From: Mycolicibacterium arenosum
GTDB taxonomy: Bacteria; Actinomycetota; Actinomycetes; Mycobacteriales; Mycobacteriaceae
Direction: 5' to 3'
NCBI RefSeq assembly: GCF_024320865.1
Contig: NZ_JANDBD010000005.1
Span: 186,001 to 250,000 of the forward strand
Length of the DNA stretch: 64,000 nucleotides
Part shown: one piece after another, positions 51,904 through 63,432 of the stretch
Layout of the letters: every line of letters starts with the position of its first letter
How positions within the stretch are numbered: the stretch's first letter is position 1
Made by a program: the position numbers and the translations under genes
Notes under the pieces: generated by a model
Databases searched by the model: none
Told to the model about the DNA's origin: nothing
The model's input: only the letters and a program-made list of their open reading frames with translations

Positions 51904-52632
51904 CTCCACCTGCGCGTCACCGACGGTGATCGAGCAGGTGATCTCGCGACCGAAGTTGATGATGTTGACGCTCGCCATGGAGTCGGGATCGGACAGTTCG
52001 ACCTGCTTGCTCCACGGCAGCATGACGTTGAACTCGGTCTGCAGGATCCCGTCGGCGTCGACGTAGGTGATGCTGATCGCCCGCCCGGTGCCGCTGACGT
52101 CGTAGACGACGGTCTGCGCGGGTCCCGAGGGCGTCGGCGGGACGACGGGCACGCTCGGCGTCGTCTCCGTCGGTCGCGGCGTGGTGGTCCTCGGCCGGGA
52201 CGGCGTCGTGGTGGGCGTCCGCGTGGTGGTGGTCGTCGTCGGCTCCGACGGCTGCAACGACGGCGGGGGCGCGACGACGGTCTGCTGTGACGAACTGTCG
52301 ATGATCACGACGGCGACGATCAGCCCGAGCACCGTCACCATCGACAGCCCCGCGAGCACCCACAGCCACTTGCGCGACGGGGGGTCGGGCGGTGGCGGCG
52401 CATCCGGCGGGGCCGGCTGACCGTAGGCGCCGGTGCCGTACGCGTTCGTGGCGTAGGGGTCGTAGCCGTACTCGTACGGCGGGAGTTGCCGGGTGGGGTT
52501 CGGCACCTGTGCGGGCTGGTACGGCTGCTGACCGGAGGGCAGCTGGTTGCCGTAGGCGGGGTCCTGGTAGCCGGAGGCGCCGTACGGATACGGCTCACCC
52601 TGTCCGGGTCCACCTCGGTATGGATCGGTCAT
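51859..52632 (-). CDS. Proline-rich membrane protein with MmpS-like outer domain (Rv2507-type)
   Basis: A 257-aa bitopic protein. Residues 1-105 are a cytoplasmic Pro/Tyr/Gly-rich tail, one membrane helix follows (about 112-133), then a Thr/Pro linker (TTTTTTRTPTTTPSRP) and a C-terminal domain like MmpS proteins (VVYDVSGTGRAISITYVDAD, MLPWSKQV, CSITVG, CGALR). Similar proteins sit at the mycobacterial inner membrane; some MmpS help MmpL lipid exporters, but no mmpL gene is here. AGGTGGGA precedes the ATG at 52632. Confidence 0.85.
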   Translation of the reverse strand: MTDPYRGGPGQGEPYPYGASGYQDPAYGNQLPSGQQPYQPAQVPNPTRQLPPYEYGYDPYATNAYGTGAYGQPAPPDAPPPPDPPSRKWLWVLAGLSMVTVLGLIVAVVIIDSSSQQTVVAPPPSLQPSEPTTTTTTRTPTTTPSRPRTTTPRPTETTPSVPVVPPTPSGPAQTVVYDVSGTGRAISITYVDADGILQTEFNVMLPWSKQVELSDPDSMASVNIINFGREITCSITVGDAQVESNTGAGLTICGALR

Positions 52633-52789
52633 TCCCACCTCATGGTTGCAGGGTACCTGCGCGTCCGCCGGTGGCAGCGGCTCGAGATTCGCCTCGCCGG
52701 GACCCGATCGCCGATGCGCGTTTACCTGAATTGTCCGCTGGGTAAATACGACCCACGCCTTGCTGGCGAAACACGAAAGAAGGTCGATC

Positions 52790-53014
52790 GTGCGTGGTGG
52801 CGGAATCCTCGGGATCATCGTTCTCATCTGGTTGCTGATCGGCGCGTACGCGGCGTACGACCGCGGGTACTTCGCGACGGGTGAGAACAACTGCGGCACT
52901 GCGGCGACCATCGCGCTCAACGTGATCGCCGGGCCCCTCAACTGGGTGGGCGACATCAATCCGAAGGTCAGTGACTGCCGGCCGGATGTCGCCATCCCGC
53001 CGCCGAATCAGTGA
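52790..53014 (+). CDS. Small single-pass membrane protein
   Basis: A 74-aa protein with an N-terminal membrane helix (GGILGIIVLIWLLIGAYAAY), a short charged turn (DRGYFATGENNC) and an outer tail with two Cys (ENNC and SDC) likely to be disulfide-bonded. The pattern N-C-G-T-A-A-T-I-A-L-N-V-I-A-G-P-L-N is common in actinobacterial small proteins of unknown role. AAGAAGG precedes the GTG by about 6 nt. It is followed 23 bp later by another tiny membrane protein. Confidence 0.78.
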   Translation: MRGGGILGIIVLIWLLIGAYAAYDRGYFATGENNCGTAATIALNVIAGPLNWVGDINPKVSDCRPDVAIPPPNQ

Positions 53015-53037
53015 ACGAGTGAAGGAGTAGCGACAAC

Positions 53038-53193
53038 ATGATCGTCATCGGAATCATCCTGATCGTCATCGGCGTGGTGTTCGCCGTGCCGGTGCTGACG
53101 TACGTCGGCGTGGCCCTGGCCGTCATCGGCGCGGTGTTCTGGTTGCTCGGGCGTGCCGGCCACGCGGTTGGCGGACGCCGCGCCTGGTATTAG
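53038..53193 (+). CDS. DUF6131-like tiny membrane protein
   Basis: A 51-aa protein that is almost entirely two hydrophobic helices (IVIGIILIVIGVVFAVPVL and YVGVALAVIGAVFWLLG) with a basic end GGRRAWY. This matches the small actinobacterial family I know as DUF6131. AAGGAG lies about 11 nt before the ATG. Cotranscription with the upstream small gene is likely. Its stop overlaps the end of bkaR by 4 bp. Confidence 0.78.
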   Translation: MIVIGIILIVIGVVFAVPVLTYVGVALAVIGAVFWLLGRAGHAVGGRRAWY

Positions 53194-53804
53194 CCGGTTC
53201 GCGCTGAACTCAGCGCCGCAACCGTCATCGCCCGCAACACCGCCCGAGCCGTCTCGGGCGGCGTGCCGGGCTTGAGCCCGTGCGGCGTGGAGTTGAGCAG
53301 TCCGAAGGCGGCGTGTGCCATCAGCCGGGCGTCCGCCTCGCTCCGGCTGTCGTCCAGCTGCCGCAGCACGTCCACCCACACCTCGACGTACTGGCGTTGC
53401 GCTTTGCGCACCTGACGCTTCGCTGCGGCGGGCAGATGGCTCAGATCTCGATCCTGGATGCGGATGAGGTCGGATTCGTCGAACGCGAAGTCCAGATGGA
53501 AGTCGATGAGGCCGTTGAGCGCCGCCGCGGCGGAGTCCGCGTCCGCCACCACGGCCGTCGCCCCCGCCAGCAATCGGGTGCTGATGCCAACCAGCAGTTC
53601 GGCCAGCAGCGCCTCCTTGTTGGGGAAGTGCCGGTAGATAGCCGGTCCGCTGACACCGACCGCCGCACCGATGTCCTCGAGCCGGACCGCGAGGTAGCCG
53701 CGTTCGGCGACCAGTCGCTCGGCCGCGGCGATCAACTGGGAGCGCCGGTCCGACTTGGCCCGACTGCGGCGCGTCGCGGTGGCGTCGGACTGCGTGACCG
53801 CCAT
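53190..53804 (-). CDS. bkaR: TetR repressor of branched-chain keto-acid catabolism
   Basis: A 204-aa TetR repressor (RSQLIAAAERLVAERGYLAV, GAAVGVSGPAIYRHFPNKEAL, residues 23-65). Its place directly divergent from the accD1-to-bkdC operon matches Rv2506, reported as BkaR, a repressor of this operon. Two operators of the form GTTAAT-N4-ATTAAC lie in the shared region. GGAGG lies 4 nt before the ATG at 53804. The inducer is presumably a pathway CoA ester. Confidence 0.88.
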   Translation of the reverse strand: MAVTQSDATATRRSRAKSDRRSQLIAAAERLVAERGYLAVRLEDIGAAVGVSGPAIYRHFPNKEALLAELLVGISTRLLAGATAVVADADSAAAALNGLIDFHLDFAFDESDLIRIQDRDLSHLPAAAKRQVRKAQRQYVEVWVDVLRQLDDSRSEADARLMAHAAFGLLNSTPHGLKPGTPPETARAVLRAMTVAALSSARTG

Positions 53805-53833
53805 CACACCTCCGCCCGTTCGTGACAATCTCG

Positions 53834-55445
<1,612 letters not shown>

Positions 55446-55447
55446 GC

Positions 55448-57460
55448 ATGTTCGATACCGTACTGATCGCCAACCGGGGCGAGATCGCCGTCCGCGTCAT
55501 CCGGACGTTGCGCGCCATGGGAATCCGCTCGGTCGCCGTGTTCAGCGACGCGGATGCGGGTGCCCGGCACGTCGCCGAGGCCGACGTCGCGGTGCGGATC
55601 GGCCCGGCGCCCGCGCGACGGAGTTACCTGTCCATCGACGCGATCCTCGACGCGGCGGCCCGCACCGGTGCTCAGGCCGTCCACCCCGGCTACGGTTTCC
55701 TCTCGGAGAACTCCGATTTCGCCGCTGCGCTGGATAAGGCGGGGCTGGTCTTCATCGGCCCGCCCGTTGGCGCCATCCAGACGATGGGCGACAAGATCGC
55801 AGCCAAGGCCGCGGTCTCGGAGTTCGGCGTGCCCGTGGTGCCCGGCATCTCGCGACCGGGACTCACCGACGACGACCTGATCGGCGGCGTCGCGGACGTG
55901 GGCTTCCCCGTCCTGGTGAAACCGTCGGCGGGTGGCGGCGGTAAGGGGATGCGCGTCGTGGGGGAGGCCGGCGAACTGGCCGCCGCGCTGGTGTCCGCGC
56001 GCCGCGAGGCGGCCGCGTCGTTCGGCGACGACACCCTGTTCCTGGAGCGGTTCGTGTTGAACCCCAGGCACATCGAGGTCCAGATCGTAGCCGACGGCCA
56101 CGGCAACGTCGTGCACTTCGGCGAACGCGAGTGCAGCCTGCAGCGCCGCCATCAGAAGGTCATCGAGGAGGCGCCGTCACCGCTGCTCGACGCCGCGACC
56201 AGAGCGCGCATCGGCGCCGCGGCGTGCGACACCGCCCGCAGCGTCGGCTACTCGGGTGCCGGCACGGTCGAGTTCATCGTGTCCGCCGACCGCCCCGACG
56301 AGTTCTTCTTCATGGAGATGAACACGCGACTGCAGGTCGAGCACCCCGTCACGGAGATGGTGACCGGCGTCGACCTCGTCGAACTGCAGGTGCGGATCGC
56401 CGCGGGCGAGGCGTTGCCCATCCGGCAGGACGACGTGACACTGACCGGGCACGCCATCGAGGCGCGCGTCTACGCCGAGGACCCGGCCAACGGCTTCCTG
56501 CCGACCGGGGGGACGGTGCTGGATGTGTTGGAAGCGCGGGTCGGCGGGCAGGAGCGCAGCGACCGGGGATTCAGCACCGCGAGAGTCGATTCGGGCATCT
56601 ACGCCGGAACCGTGGTCGGCAGCGACTACGACCCGATGCTGGCCAAGGTGATCGCCCACGCCGACGATCGCCCCGCGGCGCTCCGCGCCCTGGACCGCGC
56701 CCTGGCCGGCACCGCGGTGTTGGGTGTGACCATCAACGTGGACTTCCTGCGGTTCCTGCTCGCCGACCCCGACGTCGCCGCGGGCCGCCTCGACACCGGG
56801 CTGCTGGACCGGCGGGTGCCGGACTATCCGGGCGTCGACGCGGGAGACGACGAGCTCATCGCCGCCGCCGCGTACCTCTGGCTGACGCGGTGGGCGAGGC
56901 GTGGTGACGACACCTGGGCCGTGCCGTCGGGCTGGCGGATGGGGGAACACGCACCGACCGTGCACCGGCTGCGCCTGGGCGATCGGACGGACCACGTGTA
57001 CCTCACGGGCACGCCCGGCGACGCCGTCGCACGCGTCGAGGACGGTGAAACCCGATCACTGTCAGCGGCTCTCGACGGTCGTGAACTCGTCGTGACGCTG
57101 GACGGCGTGCGCACCGCGTACGTCGTCGCGGCCGACGGCCCGGTCTGGCTGTCACGCGAGGGCCGGACCGTCGCGGTCGAGGAGGTTCGCGAAGCGCCGG
57201 TGCGACCAGACGACGAGCACAGCGGCGACGCGGAGCTCGTCAGCCCGATGCCGGGCGCGGTGGTCGCGGTCGGCGTCGAAGACGGCGCGTCCGTGACCGC
57301 GGGCACCGTCGTCGTCACCGTCGAGGCCATGAAGATGGAGCACGCGCTGTCGGCACCGGTCGACGGCATCGTCGAACTACTCGTCGCCGTAGGCGACCAG
57401 GTCAAAGTGGGTCAACCGCTGGCCCGAATCATCGCCGCTAGCAAGGAGTCCCAGACATGA
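55448..57460 (+). CDS. accA1: 3-methylcrotonyl-CoA carboxylase alpha subunit AccA1
   Basis: A 670-aa subunit with an N-terminal biotin carboxylase ([23 protein letters not shown] loop [30 protein letters not shown]) and a C-terminal biotinyl domain with the acceptor Lys in [10 protein letters not shown] near residue 628. It carboxylates its own biotin with bicarbonate and ATP. It starts 2 bp after the accD1 stop and overlaps fadE19 (ATGA). About residues 365-380 ([15 protein letters not shown]) look like an insertion and coincide with a DNA repeat shared with fas. Confidence 0.94.
   Translation: MFDTVLIANRGEIAVRVIRTLRAMGIRSVAVFSDADAGARHVAEADVAVRIGPAPARRSYLSIDAILDAAARTGAQAVHPGYGFLSENSDFAAALDKAGLVFIGPPVGAIQTMGDKIAAKAAVSEFGVPVVPGISRPGLTDDDLIGGVADVGFPVLVKPSAGGGGKGMRVVGEAGELAAALVSARREAAASFGDDTLFLERFVLNPRHIEVQIVADGHGNVVHFGERECSLQRRHQKVIEEAPSPLLDAATRARIGAAACDTARSVGYSGAGTVEFIVSADRPDEFFFMEMNTRLQVEHPVTEMVTGVDLVELQVRIAAGEALPIRQDDVTLTGHAIEARVYAEDPANGFLPTGGTVLDVLEARVGGQERSDRGFSTARVDSGIYAGTVVGSDYDPMLAKVIAHADDRPAALRALDRALAGTAVLGVTINVDFLRFLLADPDVAAGRLDTGLLDRRVPDYPGVDAGDDELIAAAAYLWLTRWARRGDDTWAVPSGWRMGEHAPTVHRLRLGDRTDHVYLTGTPGDAVARVEDGETRSLSAALDGRELVVTLDGVRTAYVVAADGPVWLSREGRTVAVEEVREAPVRPDDEHSGDAELVSPMPGAVVAVGVEDGASVTAGTVVVTVEAMKMEHALSAPVDGIVELLVAVGDQVKVGQPLARIIAASKESQT
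56543..56577 (+). repeat. Dispersed in-frame element, copy 2 (inside accA1)
   Basis: GGGCAGGAGCG[C]AGCGACCGGGGAT (56546-56570) differs from 33044-33068 at one base. It encodes [10 protein letters not shown] within the biotin carboxylase C-terminal domain, in a loop before RVDSGI. Confidence 0.7.
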
Positions 57461-58617
57461 CTGATTTTCTGTCGACCGGCACGCTGCCCGACCACTACGA
57501 GCAGCTGGCCAAGACGGTCCGAGATTTCGCGACGAGCGTGGTCGCGCCCGTAGCCGCCAAACACGACGCCGAGCACTCGTTCCCCTACGAGGTGGTCGCG
57601 GGGATGGCGGACATGGGTCTGTTCGGGCTGCCGTTCCCCGAGGAGTACGGCGGCATGGGCGGCGACTACTTCGCGCTGTGCCTGGCGCTCGAGGAACTCG
57701 GCAAGATCGACCAGAGCGTGGCGATCACCCTGGAGGCCGGCGTATCGCTGGGCGCCATGCCGGTGTACCGCTTCGGCACAGAGGAGCAGAAGCAGGAGTG
57801 GTTGCCGCTGCTGACGTCCGGCAAGGCGCTCGGCGCGTTCGGGCTCACCGAGGCCGGCGGCGGTAGCGACGCGGGCGCCACGAAGACCACCGCCAAACTC
57901 GACGACGACCACTGGGTCATCAACGGCACCAAGCAGTTCATCACCAACTCCGGCACCGACATCACGAAGCTCGTCACCGTCACCGCGGTCACCGGCGAAG
58001 TCGACGGCCGCAAGCAGATCTCGTCGATTCTGGTGCCGGTGCCCACCGAGGGTTTCACCGCCGAGCCGGCGTACGACAAGGTCGGCTGGAACGCGTCCGA
58101 CACCCATCCGCTGAGCTTCGACGACGTGCGGGTGCCGAAGGAGAACCTGCTGGGCGAGCAGGGGCGCGGCTACGCGAACTTCCTGCGCATCCTCGACGAG
58201 GGCCGCATCGCCATCTCCGCGCTGTCGGTCGGCGCCGCACAGGGCTGCGTCGACGAGTGCGTGAAGTACGCCAAGGAGCGCGAGGCGTTCGGTGCCGCGA
58301 TCGGCACGTACCAGGCCATCGCCTTCAAGATCGCCCGAATGGAGGCCCGCGCGTACGCCGCCCGCGCCGCGTACTACGACGCGGCCGCACTCATGTTGGC
58401 GGGTAAGCCGTTCAAGAAGGCGGCGGCCGTCGCCAAGCTGGTCTCCAGCGAGGCCGCGATGGACAACGCCCGCGACGCCACCCAGGTGTTCGGTGGCTAC
58501 GGGTTCATGAACGAGTACCCCGTCGCGCGACACTACCGCGACAGCAAGATCCTCGAGATCGGCGAGGGCACAACGGAAGTCCAGCTGATGCTGATCGCGC
58601 GGGAGGCCGGTCTCTGA
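57457..58617 (+). CDS. fadE19: Acyl-CoA dehydrogenase FadE19 (isovaleryl-CoA-dehydrogenase-like)
   Basis: A 386-aa flavoprotein that oxidises a short branched acyl-CoA to the 2-enoyl-CoA. Features: [18 protein letters not shown] (FAD/substrate signature, about residues 128-145), [14 protein letters not shown], and the C-terminal [20 protein letters not shown] and [10 protein letters not shown]. The catalytic Glu is expected in the [10 protein letters not shown] or GEGTTE region, but I cannot fix which. In the operon it should act after BkdABC and before AccA1/AccD1, on isovaleryl-CoA and perhaps 2-methylbutyryl-CoA. Confidence 0.92.
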   Translation: MTDFLSTGTLPDHYEQLAKTVRDFATSVVAPVAAKHDAEHSFPYEVVAGMADMGLFGLPFPEEYGGMGGDYFALCLALEELGKIDQSVAITLEAGVSLGAMPVYRFGTEEQKQEWLPLLTSGKALGAFGLTEAGGGSDAGATKTTAKLDDDHWVINGTKQFITNSGTDITKLVTVTAVTGEVDGRKQISSILVPVPTEGFTAEPAYDKVGWNASDTHPLSFDDVRVPKENLLGEQGRGYANFLRILDEGRIAISALSVGAAQGCVDECVKYAKEREAFGAAIGTYQAIAFKIARMEARAYAARAAYYDAAALMLAGKPFKKAAAVAKLVSSEAAMDNARDATQVFGGYGFMNEYPVARHYRDSKILEIGEGTTEVQLMLIAREAGL

Positions 58618-59108
58618 TGACCGAGAAGAAGATCGTCGTACAGCGCGGGCTCTGGTTCGAGGAGTTCGAAACGGGTGTGCTGTACCAGCACCGGCCGGGC
58701 CGCACCATCACCGAGGCCGACAACGTGCTGTTCACCACGCTGACGATGAACACCCAGGCGCTGCACCTCGACGCGGCGTTCTCCGACGCGCTGCCGCCGT
58801 TCCATCAGCGGCTGGTGAACTCGATGTTCACGCTGTCGACGCTCGTCGGACTCTCCGTCGCGCAGTTGACGCAGGGGACCATCGTCGGCAACCTCGGATT
58901 CGGCGAGGTCGCGTTCCCCAAGCCGCTGTTCCACGGCGACACCCTGTACGCCGAGACCGAGATTTTCGAGAAGCGCGAATCCAAGAGCAGGCCGGGCGAG
59001 GGCATCGTCACCTTCTCGCACGTCGGCCGCAATCAGCACGGGGACGTCGTCGCGACCGCATCGCGAAAGACCATGGTGCGCAAGCGCCCCGAGGGGGAAT
59101 CAGCGTAA
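58617..59108 (+). CDS. MaoC-like dehydratase (Rv2499c-type)
   Basis: A 163-aa hot-dog-fold hydratase. The (R)-hydratase region is seen in FEEFETGVLYQHRPGRTITEADNV and the LHLDAAFS segment, with NLGFGEVAFPKPLFHGDTLYAETEIFEKRES the strand and loop typical of MaoC proteins. In M. tuberculosis the neighbour Rv2498c splits (R)-HMG-CoA and citramalyl-CoA, so this protein probably hydrates 3-methylglutaconyl-CoA or itaconyl-CoA. The ATG overlaps the fadE19 stop (TGATGA) and its stop shares a base with citE. Confidence 0.88.
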   Translation: MTEKKIVVQRGLWFEEFETGVLYQHRPGRTITEADNVLFTTLTMNTQALHLDAAFSDALPPFHQRLVNSMFTLSTLVGLSVAQLTQGTIVGNLGFGEVAFPKPLFHGDTLYAETEIFEKRESKSRPGEGIVTFSHVGRNQHGDVVATASRKTMVRKRPEGESA

Positions 59109-59926
59109 TGGCGTTGGGAAACAACGGCCCCGGCTGGCTGTTCTGCCCGGCCGACCGGCCCGAGCGGTTCGGCAAGGCCGCCGCGGCGGCCGACGTCGTG
59201 ATCCTCGATCTCGAAGACGGTGTCGCGGCGAAGGACCGCGAGGCGGCGCGCGAGGCGCTCGTCACCACCCCGCTGGATCCCTCGAAGACCGTCGTTCGGG
59301 TCAATCCCGTTGGCACCCCGGATCACCCGCTGGACCTCGAAGCGCTGAAGGCGACCGCCTACTCCACCGTCATGCTCGCCAAGACGGAAACGGTCGACCA
59401 GGTCGCGTCGCTCGCGCCGCTGGACGTGATCGTGCTCGTCGAGACGCCACTGGGTGCGCTCGCGGTGGCCGACACCGCCCGCGTCGACAACGCCTACGCC
59501 GTCATGTGGGGTGCCGAGGACCTGTTCGCCGCGACCGGGGGCACCGCGAACCGGTGGCCCGACGGCGGGTACCGCGACGTCGCCAAGCACGTGCGCTCGC
59601 AGAGCCTGCTGGCGGCGAAGGCGTTCGGACGCCTGGCGCTCGACTCGGTGTACCTGGACATCAAGGATCTCGACGGGTTGCGCGCCGAGACCGACGACGC
59701 CGTCGCGGTCGGCTTCGATGCGAAGGTCGCGATCCACCCCACTCAGGTGGCGGTCATCCGCGCCGGTTACACCCCCACGGCCGAGCAGGTCGACTGGGCC
59801 GCCAGGGTCCTCGACGCCGCGCGTGCGGAGCGCGGGGTGTTCCAGTTCGACGGCCAGATGGTGGACATGCCGGTGCTGCGGCGCGCCCAGCGCATCGTGG
59901 CGCTCGCGCCCGCGTCGGACGGCTGA
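59108..59926 (+). CDS. citE: CitE-like lyase ((R)-HMG-CoA / citramalyl-CoA lyase type)
   Basis: A 272-aa HpcH/HpaI-superfamily lyase: VVILDLEDGVAAKDREAAR (metal Glu and Asp), VRVNPVGTPDH, VIVLVETPLGALAV (Glu), MWGAEDLFAATGG, and the C-terminal AIHPTQVAVI. Orthologue Rv2498c is reported to cleave (3R)-HMG-CoA and (S)-citramalyl-CoA, linking leucine breakdown and itaconate disposal. It is followed by a 231-bp gap before bkdA, the only break in the operon. Confidence 0.92.
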   Translation: MALGNNGPGWLFCPADRPERFGKAAAAADVVILDLEDGVAAKDREAAREALVTTPLDPSKTVVRVNPVGTPDHPLDLEALKATAYSTVMLAKTETVDQVASLAPLDVIVLVETPLGALAVADTARVDNAYAVMWGAEDLFAATGGTANRWPDGGYRDVAKHVRSQSLLAAKAFGRLALDSVYLDIKDLDGLRAETDDAVAVGFDAKVAIHPTQVAVIRAGYTPTAEQVDWAARVLDAARAERGVFQFDGQMVDMPVLRRAQRIVALAPASDG

Positions 59927-60157
59927 CCGGCCCGACGCGTCATGGCCGCCGCGCGGCGAACCGAGACGTCGCCCGGTTCGAGCGCATAATGGGGGTTGCC
60001 CCAGTACCCCGGCGGGCAGAGCGCACCGTCGCGTTGGCGCCACACCCCGGCCGCTGACGGACAGACCTCCCACCAGAGGTCCTGCTCCATCGCCGTCGTA
60101 CTGAGCACCTCAGTCGCCGGACGGCGCGACCCGTCGTCCGTGACCCCAGGAGGCGGT

Positions 60158-61258
60158 ATGGCCGGGTTGGTTCAGCGCACCTCGACGCCGTTCTGCGTCG
60201 ACGACGAGCCTATTCAACTGGTGGCGCCCGACGGCGCACCGACCGCCGAACGCCGCCTCCGAAGACACCTCCCTCCGGAGACTCTGACCTGGCTCTACGA
60301 GTCGATGGTGGTGACCCGCGAGCTCGACACCGAGTTCATCAACCTGCAGCGTCAGGGTGAGCTCGCGCTGTTCGCGTCGTGCCGCGGGCAGGAGGCCGCT
60401 CAGATCGGCGCCGCCGGGTGCCTGCGCAAGACCGACTGGCTGTTCCCGCAGTACCGCGAACTCGGGGCGTTCCTGATCCGCGGTATCGCCCCGGCGCAGT
60501 TGGGTGCGGTGTGGCGCGGTCGCTGGCACGGCGGCCTCGGGTTCACCGAGAAGTGCGTCGCGCCCATCGCGATCCCTATAGGCACCCACGGCCTGCACGG
60601 CGTCGGTGCCGCGATGGCCGCGCAGCGTCTCGGCGAGGACTCCGTCACCGTCGTCTTCATGGGCGACGGCGCCACCTCGGAGGGCGACGCGCACGAAGCG
60701 CTGAACCTGGCGAGCGTGTTCAACGCGCCGTGCGTGTTCCTCGTGCAGAACAACCAGTGGGCGATCTCGGTTCCGGTCGCGAAGCAGCAGGCCGGGCCGA
60801 CACTCGCACATCGTGCCGTCGGCTACGGCATGCCGGGGGTGCGGGTCGACGGCAACGACGTGCTCGCGTGCTACGCCGTGATGGAGGACGCCGCCGCTCG
60901 GGCCAGGGCGGGCGGCGGGCCGACGTTCATCGAGGCCGTGACCTACCGGATGGGGCCGCACACCACATCCGACGATCCGACGCGCTACCGCGACGACGCC
61001 GAGGTCGAGTACTGGCGGACACGGGATCCCATCGACCGGTTCCGCACCTACCTGCAGCGCGCCGAGGTGTGGAGCGAACGCGTCGAGGAGAGGATCGCGC
61101 ACCGTGCGCAGCGAATGCGGGCCGAGTTGCGCGACTCGGTGATCAACGAACCCGACATCGACGTGGCCGAGGTGTTCGACACCGTCTACCAGCGCATCAC
61201 CCCGGACCTCGCGCGGCAACGCGACGATTTGACGGCCGAATTGGCAAGGGAGGCATGA
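60158..61258 (+). CDS. bkdA: Branched-chain keto-acid dehydrogenase E1 alpha
   Basis: A 366-aa thiamine diphosphate E1 alpha subunit. The cofactor motif GDGATSEGDAHEALNLASVFNAP is complete, preceded by GTHGLHGVGAAMAAQRLGED, and the phosphorylation-loop-like YRMGPHTTSDDPTRYR is present. With BkdB it decarboxylates 2-keto acids from Leu, Ile and Val. The ATG at 60158 has AGGAGG 4-5 nt upstream. Orthologue of M. tuberculosis Rv2497c (also called pdhA), part of the branched-chain complex. Confidence 0.94.
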   Translation: MAGLVQRTSTPFCVDDEPIQLVAPDGAPTAERRLRRHLPPETLTWLYESMVVTRELDTEFINLQRQGELALFASCRGQEAAQIGAAGCLRKTDWLFPQYRELGAFLIRGIAPAQLGAVWRGRWHGGLGFTEKCVAPIAIPIGTHGLHGVGAAMAAQRLGEDSVTVVFMGDGATSEGDAHEALNLASVFNAPCVFLVQNNQWAISVPVAKQQAGPTLAHRAVGYGMPGVRVDGNDVLACYAVMEDAAARARAGGGPTFIEAVTYRMGPHTTSDDPTRYRDDAEVEYWRTRDPIDRFRTYLQRAEVWSERVEERIAHRAQRMRAELRDSVINEPDIDVAEVFDTVYQRITPDLARQRDDLTAELAREA

Positions 61259-61261
61259 GAG

Positions 61262-62298
<1,037 letters not shown>

Positions 62299-62302
<4 letters not shown>

Positions 62303-63429
62303 CTAGGGTCGAGGATTTCCTGGTACCCGACCTCGGCGAGGGGTTGGAGGAGGCGACCGTCACCGAGTGGCAGGTCGCGGTGGGCGACGAGGTCGCACTG
62401 AACCAGCCTCTGTGCACCGTGGAGACCAACAAGGCGGAGGTCGAGATCCCGAGTCCCTACGAGGGGCGCGTCACCGAACTCGGTGGCGCGGCGGGGGAGA
62501 CCCTGCGCGTCGGTTCCGTGCTGGTGCGGATCGAGACGGACGCGGCGCCCGCGCGAAAGCCGGTGCTCGTCGGATACGGCGCCGATGACACCATCGACGC
62601 GTCGCGGCGCCGCGGCCGGGCCAAGCCGCCGGTGCGCAAGCTGGCCGCCGACCTCGACGTCGACGTGGACGCCGTGGCGCCGGGATCCGGGCCCGGCGGC
62701 ATCGTCACTCGGGCGGACGTCGTCGCCGCTGCGAGCGGTGCGGATGCCGGTGACGCTCCGGTCGGCGGCGTCCGGCTGGAGATGGCCAGGCGGATGGCGC
62801 AGTCGCGGCGCGAGATCCCCGACGCTCACGCCTCGGTGCAGGTGGACGGTACGCGACTGTTGGCGCTCCGGGACCGACTGCGCGACAGGGGCGCCGAGCA
62901 CGTCACCCCGTTCTCGCTGACGCTGCGCCTGCTCGCCGTGGCACTGGGCAGGCACCGCGCACTCAACGCCACCTGGGTCGACACCGTAGACGGAGCGCGC
63001 GTTCACATGCACCCCGCGGTGCACCTCGGCGTCGGCGTCGCAGCGCCGCGCGGCCTGCTGGTTCCCGTGGTTCGCGACGCGCAGGCGCTGTCGACTCGCG
63101 ACCTCTCCGCCGAGATCGCCCGCCTGATCGCCGCGGCGCGCGCGGGCACGCTGAAACCCGGTGAGTTGCAGGGCTCGACGTTCACGGTGTCGAACTTCGG
63201 CGCGCTCGGACTCGACGAGGGGGTGCCGGTCATCAACTACCCGGAAGCGGCGATCCTCGGGATGGGCGCGCTGAAGCCCAGGGCCGTCGTCGTCGACGGT
63301 CAGGTGGTCGCGCGGCCGACGATGACGCTCACGTGCGCGTTCGACCACCGAGTCGCCGACGGCGCCCAGGTGGCGGCGTTCCTGTGCGAGTTACGGGAAC
63401 TCGTGCAGGATCCCGCGCTCGCCCTGTAG
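62299..63429 (+). CDS. bkdC: Branched-chain keto-acid dehydrogenase E2 (dihydrolipoyl acyltransferase)
   Basis: A 376-aa E2 core. The N-terminal lipoyl domain carries the lipoylated Lys in [13 protein letters not shown] (about residue 43), a peripheral-subunit-binding domain follows ([32 protein letters not shown]), and the acyltransferase domain ends with FDHRVADG, the catalytic His and Asp. It passes the acyl group to CoA. The E3 lipoamide dehydrogenase is not encoded nearby, so a shared Lpd is expected. The GTG overlaps the bkdB stop. It ends the operon, 3 bp from a convergent gene. Confidence 0.94.
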
Positions 63430-63432
63430 GCG

